Origin: Davidsoniella eucalypti
Taxonomy: Eukaryota; Ascomycota; Sordariomycetes; Microascales; Ceratocystidaceae
DNA length: 64,000 nt
Reading direction: 5' to 3'
Assembly: GCA_004009845.1 (NCBI GenBank)
Contig: RMBW01000110.1
Coordinates: 1 to 64,000, forward strand
Shown: piece by piece, positions 56,420-64,000 of the stretch
Numbering within the stretch: position 1 is the stretch's first letter
Layout: every line of letters starts with the position of its first letter
Made by a program: the position numbers and the translations under genes
Notes under the pieces: model-generated
What the model was told of the DNA's origin: nothing
Database searches by the model: none
What the model saw: the letters and a program-made list of their open reading frames with translations, nothing else

Positions 56420-58198
56420 CGTGGTTTAGCTATTAACTTTATGGTTTCGTGAGGCTTGATTGACGGTTACAAGAAACAACGAGTTTGAAGAAAAGGAAGA
56501 TGGAAAAGAATCTACAGCTTGAAATTCGATTTAAAACCTCGAAAACACAATCTTCTTACAAGTAAACATTGAGGAAGCTACTCCGCCCAAAGCATCATGA
56601 TTGGCTGATAGCCTAGTTACATGTTCCCACAATTAAGCATATGGGACAAGAACCATATCTAGACCCTTGCTCTGCATACTTAGGGTTTGCTTATACCGTG
56701 CTTCTTATGTTCCATCTGGTGTGTCCGAAAACTAGGGAATATCAAAGTACCTACACGCAGTTATATATCCTGTTTTTCCCTTGACATAATTCAAGAGAAC
56801 TCCCTAACTATTGACGTTAAACAGGGCGCAATGTCTATCAGGCAAAAACAGGACGGAAATTCCAGATTTTCACACGTTGTGACACAACCAACCTTAGGTG
56901 TAAGAGTTCTGCAGCCTATTGTCTTTTGAGTGGCCAAGAAAGAAGCAAAGAAGCAAAGAAAAAAAGAAATAATATTTGAAGATTTACTATGCTTTCGGCT
57001 AGCATTAAACGATCCAAGTCCCAAACAAACCGGTGGATTGCCCCGGCTAAGGCGCTAAAATCGCCAGTTCCAGGGGCTCTTAAGAGAGAAGAGAGGAATG
57101 ATGAATGCTAGATTGATTCGATTGGAGAATTCAAGTAAATGAACCAGAGAAAAAAGAACCCGAGCCGTCTGATTAGCGGCTTATTCTGATATGGTAAGAC
57201 ATCCCTATATCACCTGCTCTTCTCGCTCTTCCTCCCTCTGTGATAGAATGGTACAGCGATAGCAGTAGTAGTCCGATGGCAAATTATGTAAAACAGTAAA
57301 CCAAACAAAGTGACACTAGCAGAGAAGTCCGACGGTAGACGGCATTTCCTAGCCCGGCTAGCCAAAGCTGACCGACTTGGTTTATGGTAGAGTATATAGA
57401 ATGTGAAATATATGCGAGATTCGTCGGCATAAGGACACTATGACTTTTGATTTTAATTATATCTTGTAGTGATGGGATAGGCCAACAAAGGGCCTGGTTA
57501 AAAAACAGGGAAGCAAATACAAGACGCTATGGTCCTATTTGACTGGCATTGCACTGTCTTGTTCATGATATGACAGAGGAAAAGAGAAAAAGGAAATAGA
57601 TTCCCCTCCTCGCGGCTATCTCCTTGTCTCTCTGTATCTTTCTCTCTTGACTTGCTATCCCTTGTTATTGCCAAGTCGCTTTGGTCTAGCGTCTTGTATT
57701 TGTATATCTCGTGCTCGAACATGAATGTTTCCGGCTCGACGCTGACGTTTTGAATGCTTCTAGCAACTGGGCTTACTAGAACGACGCAGCAGTTCCCCAA
57801 ACATACATAATATAGTCAGCCCACGACGGACTAACAAGAGGAGAAAATGAGAGTAAATGGGAAAATAAAGGCCAGGCCGGCTGCCCCCTTCCCTTGACCT
57901 CTTTAGTCCCCTCCCTTTAACTCGTAAGCTTCTAGCAGATGTATTGCGTAGGCTTGCTGCTGAATCCAAATTATTCCTAAATTCCCTATTTTCTCCGTTA
58001 TACTTGCCGGGTTTTGGTTTTCTTTCTCTCTACCTTGCTTTGCTTCTTGTCAGTAGTAGAGATCGATCTTAGTTCTTGGTTTTTTACTACTACTTTTCAC
58101 ATCTTCGCATACCAAGCCTCTGAACGCCGTTTAGTCCCCCCCGTAAGAAGAACAAGATACGACAAACCTGCTGCCCTCTCGGCAACATCGAGCTCAAG
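56420..58198. other. Divergent promoter region
   Basis: This lies between the divergent thioesterase and mannosyltransferase genes. No gene is recognised. Bases 58000-58190 are CT-rich and likely form the leader of the mannosyltransferase transcript. Confidence 0.45.
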
Positions 58199-59754
58199 AT
58201 GCTCATCGTGAGACCACGGGCCTTGACGACGGCGGTTAAGCTAGCCGCGAAGATCGTTGCTGTGCTTGCTGTGGCCGTGTTGCTGGATCTGTGGAGAGAT
58301 CGCTCTCTTCTGTTCAAGTATCTTCCACTGTGTAAGTGGTGTTTATTTTGCTCCTCCGAACCTTGTCTTCTTTTTTTCTTCTGTGGGTAGACTTCGCCTG
58401 TCTTGTGTCAGGCCACCTGACGGGTCTTGGCTCTCTTGGCTAGCATATTCCAAAGAAGGAAAACAGGAGCTGCTCATGATATCACTAGATAACCCACGGG
58501 CTTTCCTCTCTTACTAACACTTTTGTCTGTCTACTAGTCGACCGGCTATTGCCCACTAACTTTGCGACGCCCGATGGCGCTTCTATCCGCGTATCTCGCT
58601 ATGTCAACGCCATTCTCGATCCAACAGACACAACCTTCCTGCGCGTAACCTGCCCAGCATTCTCGGCCGAACGCTATGGCTATCTCGTACAGAGCGAGCC
58701 CGATTTATCCTCGCTGACCTCGTTTATATCCTCGTCTGTAGCCGCCACCGAGCGCCGCGATGGCTCCTCCAACATACCGGCTTCTCTCTCGCCACAGCAC
58801 CAATACAAGTACCTGATCGCGCTCAACCTGTTCCAGAGCACACACATCCTGCCACGCCTCATGGCCTCGGTTGTCGAGACCGCGCGCTTCCTAGGCCCGC
58901 ATAGCGTCATGATCTCCATTGTGGAGGGCCACTCGACTGACGGTACCGAGCGCGTGTTAGCCGCGCTGCAGCCGCACATAGACGCGCTGGGCATAACTTA
59001 TATTTTCCGGCGTAGCGAGGTGACGCCAGCCCACGGCGACCGTATCGGCAAACTCGCCGAGCTGCGCAATCTGGCGTTGGCGCCCCTTACAGACAACCCC
59101 GAACTGTTTGCCGCCGATGCTGCGATTGCTTTCCTCAACGACGTCGCGATCTGCCCCGAGGATATCCTCGAGCTAATACACCAACAGCGTTGGCTGGGCG
59201 CCACCATGACTTGCGCCATCGACTGGGGCCATAACACCAAAGAACCGACCTTCTACGATGTCTGGGTGACCCGCGGCATCGACGGCGACTCGCTCTTCCG
59301 TATCCCGACCGACGGCTCGTGGAGCCTCGCCCAGAACCTGTTTCCGAACCATACGGCCAGCCGTGAGCGGTGGGACGCCCTCAAGCCTCTGCCCGTCTAC
59401 GCCTGCTGGAACGGCGCCGTCGTCATGGCCGCCAAGCCGTTTGCCGATCACACCATCAAATTCCGCAAGAGCTTGGACGAGGAATGCATGATGGGCGAGC
59501 CAACGTTGCTGTGCAAGGATATGTGGTATGCCGGTATCGGAAAGGTGGCCATGATACCTTCGGTCAACCTTGAGTATGACAACATCTATGGCCAGCAAAT
59601 CAAGGACCAGAAGGGCTATGTCTCCGAGCTTATCACTGGCGAAGACGATTCGTTCAAGATTGACTGGCCTGCGCCGCCAGATAACGTCTTGTGTATGCCA
59701 GGCTGGTCAGAACAATCGTGGAAGCCATGGAACGAAAGTCTCCCATTGCCATGA
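58199..59754 (+). CDS. GT69 (CAP59/CMT1-like) alpha-1,3-mannosyltransferase
   Basis: Two exons (58199-58331 and 58538-59754; 206-nt intron) give 449 residues. The N-terminus has one membrane helix (about 10-30, LAAKIVAVLAVAVLLDLW), so it is a type II Golgi protein. The catalytic domain shows the GT69 pattern: KYLIALNLFQSTHILPRL, VMISIVEGHSTDGTERVL, the likely metal-site region IAFLNDVAICPEDILEL, and WNGAVVMAAKPF, followed by EECMMGEPTLLCKDMW. Relatives include Cryptococcus Cmt1 and Cap59, which make mannose-containing capsule glycans; non-capsulated ascomycetes also have members, probably for cell-wall or secreted mannans. The acceptor is unknown. Confidence 0.9.
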
Positions 59755-60915
59755 GAATTCTGACTAGTGAGAGCTCAATATCTGTCATGCATGTCCTTTT
59801 TAATCTATTTGTTTCTTTATACCCAAAATGGTAGTATCATCCAAAATACCGTCTAAGTGATGAAAAATACGAAAGAACCTGTAGCGTTTTGACCAACTGT
59901 ATGGTTTCATATGGCCGAAAAGGTGAAGAGGTGCTAGTTGACTATGTAATAACTAACGAACTATGTTATATATGGTTCTAACTCCGTACAACAGCGGACT
60001 TAAATTTCACCTGCATTTTGGACGGGATCACTATTAAAAATATGCAATATCACTGGAAAATATTATAGATTACATCAATGACGTATTTATATGTACTAGC
60101 TAGCTATCGTTATGGAGATACAGGATAGGAAAGAATTCCCGGCAATGCGTATGTCCGAAGAATCGATAGAAAATCGGCTGAAAGAAAAGAGACACTTCTT
60201 GAAATCATAACAGGAAACAAAAGAGGAATAGAGATAAGAAAGACTGTCCGCGAGGACAAGATAAAAAGAGAAAAAGGGCTTCAGTGCGCTATTTGTATCT
60301 GGTGTAAGAAAGAGGAAAAAAAAAAAAAAGGAACATCAATTTTGGGGTCCTGCCAGCCATCCGTATCACAAGCCTTTTCCACCAAGAATATGAAAAATTA
60401 TACGTAATAAATGTTGAGAGATGGGAGGAGGACTTTGTGGACATGTGTGATACTAGACGAGAAAGGCGGTAGTAATTCTTTGCGACTATCACGTTCTCTT
60501 CTAGGAGAGGGATATAGAGAAACTGAAAAGCAAACTTGGAAAAAAGGAGACGCTGCATATCGTGAAAAAAAGGTAGAGAAAACGAAACTCGCTGAGACAA
60601 AAGAAACAAAAAGAAAACAATAAAGGAAATAGAGACGCAAGACTCTCTTATTGAAAGCCCGATATGCCTGCCGATTTGGTAGGTGATCTGGTCGGGTCTT
60701 TAAAAGATATCTTGGCTCGAGAAGTAGCGTCGTCTGTCGATCACAGTGCGTCTTAAAGAAAGCGGCCGAAGACTTCCGCCAGTTTTGGGGCGTGGAAGTC
60801 GGCTTGGCGTCCATCTGTAAGACAGTGACAGAGACTCCATGCTATCATCCCTATTTGTGCCAGGGCCAGTGCTGTAGTCCGTAACCTGATCGCCGCCGCT
60901 CCGAAGATGGCTCTT
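59755..60915. other. Convergent 3' spacer
   Basis: This lies between two converging genes. The plus strand is purine-rich from about 60170 to 60640, so the minus-strand gene has a pyrimidine-rich 3' flank. An A run lies near 60318-60331. No gene is recognised. Confidence 0.5.
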
Positions 60916-63306
60916 CTAGTACTGCGACTCTTCGCAGCAGCGCACGATTTCGCTGAGAGAGCGTAGGAATAGAGTATCGACCTCGCCAGACTCCTCGATG
61001 AAGTCCGCGCACCCCGTAGCGTCGATGTCGTACTTGAGCGTGACAATGAGCCGTGAGATGCAGCGCAGTAGACCGGCGTGGAGGTCGCGCATGGCTTGGT
61101 CAGAGTTGGCCTGGTGGGGGACCGAGGTAGACGATATAGACGGCGCCATGTACAGCTGGCCGGCGCGCGTTAATCTGTTGCGCACGGAGCGACTGCGCGA
61201 TGAAGGCGCGGGCGATGAGCTGCGGCCGGTAGTGGCAGCCTCCGCAACGAAGTCGAGACCGAGAAGATGGGCTGCCTTCTTGGGGATCTCGTTACGGATG
61301 CTGCTGTCGTCCGACGTCGACTGGCGCCGTGAATGGCTGGGAGAGTACATCAGGGAGCTAACATCGGAGTGCGACGAGGTAGGCACCGAGTGGGTAGAGG
61401 GCGCAGAGCCTTGCTGCTGCCGCGGAATAAGAGTGGAGATGTAGTTATAGGCGAGTAGATGGGCATATAGCGCATCGCAGAGGTGGTCTGAAGCACCGGC
61501 AAAGACGCTGCGCAGAGCAACCCAGGGCACGGGGTTAAGCGGCGGCTGTGACTCGTCCAAGAAGGCCATGTCAGGGGAAGGCGAAACACGAGCGCTGCTG
61601 CCGTTCCATCGTGAGCCGAGAGCACGGCCGAAGCGCCACTTCTTAGGCGAGACAGTTGGAGACGGCGCCATTGACTTGGATGGGTGGTCCATCATAGCGC
61701 CGTGCTTGAGCTTGCGGGAGTACGAGCGAATCGTCTCGATGGTCAAGCTGCTTGTCAGCAGCATGGTTTCCGGGAAGCAGGCCACATTGACACGCAGGGT
61801 ATCAGTGACATTGGGCGGCAGCGGCAAGCCCATGCGCCGATCCTCCATGGGAGGAGGGGTGGCCATACGCTCGTTCGTGGCTTCGACCCAGGCATCGACC
61901 GACGGTGAGCCGGCGCGGCGGCTAGGCTGCCTCCATGAATCGGGCGTGGTTGTGCGTGGCGGCGTACGGAAGATAGACGGCAGGCTACTTGGGGGCTGGG
62001 TGAAGGACGCAGACTTTTGGTGGCTGATGGAAGTGCGCATCGCGCGAGAGTGCTGGAAGTGGCAGTCCTGCTCCATGTTGTCCATGTATATGGATTGGTC
62101 CGAAGACATGTTGGTCGAGACGGGGGTCAGCGATACCGGCTGCTGGAGAACCTTGCGTTCATCGTTCAGGACGGTGTTTCTGAGGCGCGAGATTTTCTGG
62201 GGCACGACAGATGGCCGGCGATAGATGTGCTGGTCAGCAAACTGCTGCTGGTGCTTGGAAGAGACCGACATGGCGTCGCGCGATGAAGGCCGGGACTGCT
62301 TCAGGGTGGCAGGAGGCAGCGGTGGCGAGAGAGGCTCGTATCCAGACAGCTTGTAGTCACCAAAGATGGGATGAGGAGGTTCGCGAGACTGCTGGACAGG
62401 GCTGAGAGATCGCGGTGGGGTTGCTGGAGGGCTAGCTAGTTGCTGCTTGGGAGATAAAGGCTTGAGAGCAGTTGCGATCTGAACGCCGTTGTCGTAGATG
62501 TCGGAGGGGCCTTCGTCGTCCTCGTCTTCAGAATCGTCAATCCAGCTAGTGTCGTTGTCGGTGCCAGTCTTATGAGATGAAATAGAAGCAACTTCGGCAG
62601 TAGGCTCGGCGGCACGTGGTGCTGAAGAGGGACGAGTGGGCTGGGCATCAGATGCAAGTGGACACGGCAAAGCTGGCGCGAAGACGGTTGAAGCAAAGGA
62701 GGAAATGTTGATGCTGCCGCCAGACATGGCAGAGGCCTGTGGGCTAGCCTCGCTTAAACGAACAATGGGAGGCTCCATGGCGACGTCGGACGAAGAGGAA
62801 TGCATGCTGGTATTTGAAACCGACATGGCGTCGTCGTCTTTATTGCGGCGCAAAGAGGCAACGGAGACGGGAGCGGGTGTGGGAACGACAGTAGCGCTTT
62901 CGGGTAACGCGCTGGACACCTGGTGCTTTGGCGAATCAGAGGCGGGCATCTCGCGCTGCAGCATGGCAAGCGACTCTTTGAGGGAGCTTGTCTCGGTAAG
63001 AGCACCCAGAGACTTTACGCGCATCATGACATCGTACAAGGCCGAACTGGACGCTGATAGGGAGATGGGCAGCGGCACTATGGCACCTTCGTCCTCTTCG
63101 TCAGAGGACTCGGTGGCAGCATAACCGGCGAGGTTTTGGCGGGCATCAACAGCCAGAGAGGACTGAGGAGGGCCGGCGGTCATGTTCTTGGACATGAAGA
63201 TGCCACTAGATAGCTCGAGATCGTGGGCCAGCGTCTCGGCCAGGTTCCCGCCGAGCATGACGTCCATGTCGACGTCCATATCGATGTCAAGATCCATACG
63301 GTCCAT
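60916..63306 (-). CDS. Large, mostly disordered fungal protein of unknown function
   Basis: A single exon encodes 796 residues. It opens with an Asp/Met-rich repeat (MDRMDLDIDMDVDMDVM). Most of residues 40-480 are Ser/Pro-rich and disordered. Between about 500 and 650 there is ordered-looking sequence: VNVACFPETMLLTSSLTIET, KKWRFGRALGSRWNG, and ALRSVFAGASDHLCDALYAH with LLAYNYISTLI. The last 60 residues (MRDLHAGLLRCISRLIVTLK, EVDTLFLRSLSEIVRCCEES) form two likely helices. The ordered parts suggest a conserved fungal protein rather than a chance frame, but no family name is recognised. No membrane segment or catalytic motif is seen. The initiator is the first ATG. Confidence 0.75.
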   Translation of the reverse strand: MDRMDLDIDMDVDMDVMLGGNLAETLAHDLELSSGIFMSKNMTAGPPQSSLAVDARQNLAGYAATESSDEEDEGAIVPLPISLSASSSALYDVMMRVKSLGALTETSSLKESLAMLQREMPASDSPKHQVSSALPESATVVPTPAPVSVASLRRNKDDDAMSVSNTSMHSSSSDVAMEPPIVRLSEASPQASAMSGGSINISSFASTVFAPALPCPLASDAQPTRPSSAPRAAEPTAEVASISSHKTGTDNDTSWIDDSEDEDDEGPSDIYDNGVQIATALKPLSPKQQLASPPATPPRSLSPVQQSREPPHPIFGDYKLSGYEPLSPPLPPATLKQSRPSSRDAMSVSSKHQQQFADQHIYRRPSVVPQKISRLRNTVLNDERKVLQQPVSLTPVSTNMSSDQSIYMDNMEQDCHFQHSRAMRTSISHQKSASFTQPPSSLPSIFRTPPRTTTPDSWRQPSRRAGSPSVDAWVEATNERMATPPPMEDRRMGLPLPPNVTDTLRVNVACFPETMLLTSSLTIETIRSYSRKLKHGAMMDHPSKSMAPSPTVSPKKWRFGRALGSRWNGSSARVSPSPDMAFLDESQPPLNPVPWVALRSVFAGASDHLCDALYAHLLAYNYISTLIPRQQQGSAPSTHSVPTSSHSDVSSLMYSPSHSRRQSTSDDSSIRNEIPKKAAHLLGLDFVAEAATTGRSSSPAPSSRSRSVRNRLTRAGQLYMAPSISSTSVPHQANSDQAMRDLHAGLLRCISRLIVTLKYDIDATGCADFIEESGEVDTLFLRSLSEIVRCCEESQY

Positions 63307-64000
63307 GATGTTAAATGCGTGTATATGATGGAAGAGAAGAAGTCTCTAGGGACTAGAAGAGCAAGAGAGTCCCAGAATGCAGCGGGCCGACCTGGACTGT
63401 TATAAGAAAATTGCTCGTAACAGGCAATCGACAGGGCCCAGCCGAGTGGTAGGGCAGCGTAGCAGCAATAATGCCAGGAAATAACCACAGAAATAAAAGA
63501 ATTAACACACAGACAGGCTGAGGAACAGCCGCTGTTGCTCAGTGCGCTATAAAGGACAGGATCTGGGGCACGTTTCAGTGTGTGCAGTCCAGAGGCTCGT
63601 CTTAGTACCGGATGAATAAGACGATAGCTGACAGGGAAGCCAACGAAGAATAAAAGAAGGAGACTGACGGAGGAAAAAGGAAAAAAGAAAAAGAGAAAAA
63701 AAAAAGAATTAAACGAATTAAGAGAAAATAGTGAGGTCCTAACACCGCCTGGGCTGGAATGCAGTTTTTCTGCAGGGAAAGGCAACAAAATCAGGACAGA
63801 GCAGAAGGTCTGCAGATGCGTGAAACCGATGAAATGCACGACAATGGAGCGTCTGTATGCAGGAAGGCTGGCTAATAAGTAGCAAAAGCGACTTCTTGCT
63901 GTACCACCCAAGTGCCCAGAGTCAAATCGTAATGCGAGGTTTATACGCTATGTCGTGAACTGGTGGCGGTCGTGGCGTCTAGCGTCGTGACCGTTCTATT
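63307..64000. other. Promoter and leader of the disordered-protein gene
   Basis: Bases 63640-63725 are purine-rich on the plus strand, giving a CT-rich leader on the minus strand. A 243-codon minus-strand frame (63180-63911) overlaps the start of the gene in another frame; it is made of this biased sequence and is probably spurious. The window ends here. Confidence 0.45.

Noticed and set aside
63180..63911. 243-codon minus-strand frame upstream of the disordered protein
   Set aside because: It consists largely of pyrimidine-rich leader sequence translated as Phe, Leu and Ser, and it overlaps the true start in another frame.
1..64000. CRISPR arrays, bacterial operons, rRNA genes
   Set aside because: None are present. 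The gene structure is eukaryotic, and no regularly spaced repeats or rRNA motifs were seen.

Overview
The window is nuclear DNA of a fungus, almost certainly an ascomycete. The coding regions are conserved eukaryotic and fungal genes. They are broken by a few short introns (mostly 50 to 200 nt) with GTAAGT, GTACGT or GTATGT donors, CTAAC-type branch sites and YAG acceptors, and they are separated by long AT-rich spacers. A GT69 mannosyltransferase, a membrane SH3 protein with a cysteine-rich outer domain, a CysA/Cys2-type mitochondrial acyltransferase and an intron-containing tRNA-Thr fit a filamentous ascomycete or an early-branching yeast such as the Lipomycetaceae. The species cannot be fixed from the sequence alone.

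Layout. Bases 1-1640 hold the first of four copies of a tiny gene for a 51-residue CPxC...CxxC protein, inside a duplicated unit of about 1.3 kb. Next come VPS15 (3.2-8.2 kb, minus strand), a four-exon transmembrane SH3 protein (9.9-12.1 kb, minus), a long non-coding stretch with a decayed gag-type zinc knuckle, and a DJ-1/PfpI protein (16.0-16.9 kb, minus). From 17 to 28 kb lies a gene-poor island: an intron-containing tRNA-Thr(AGT), a broken unrecognised gene, and three more copies of the 51-residue gene with inverted and direct repeats. From 28.5 kb the window is ordinary housekeeping territory: a DAO-family FAD oxidoreductase, an Irc24-like short-chain reductase, NC2-beta (Dr1), a Ysa1-type Nudix hydrolase, a conserved fungal protein of unknown function, a mitochondrial serine/homoserine O-acyltransferase, a decayed gag relic, aspartate-semialdehyde dehydrogenase, an AlkB-like 2OG-Fe(II) oxygenase, Atp12, Efr3, an acyl-protein thioesterase, a GT69 (CAP59/CMT1-like) mannosyltransferase and a large disordered unknown protein.

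Connections. VPS15 (PI3-kinase complex) and EFR3 (PI4-kinase recruitment) are both phosphoinositide-pathway scaffolds but lie far apart. The acyltransferase and HOM2 are convergent neighbours serving sulfur and aspartate-family amino acid synthesis. Exon structures were built by hand from splice signals and reading-frame continuity. Most joins restore a recognisable family motif across the intron.

The most unusual element is the 51-residue gene family. Three of the four copies encode the same protein although their DNA differs, and every difference between copies 1 and 2 that I found is a silent third-position change. All four share a TATA promoter, the initiator-region sequence and an upstream element; two have a candidate 3' UTR intron. 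This looks like a small, strongly conserved and probably highly expressed zinc-knuckle protein that automated gene callers would miss.
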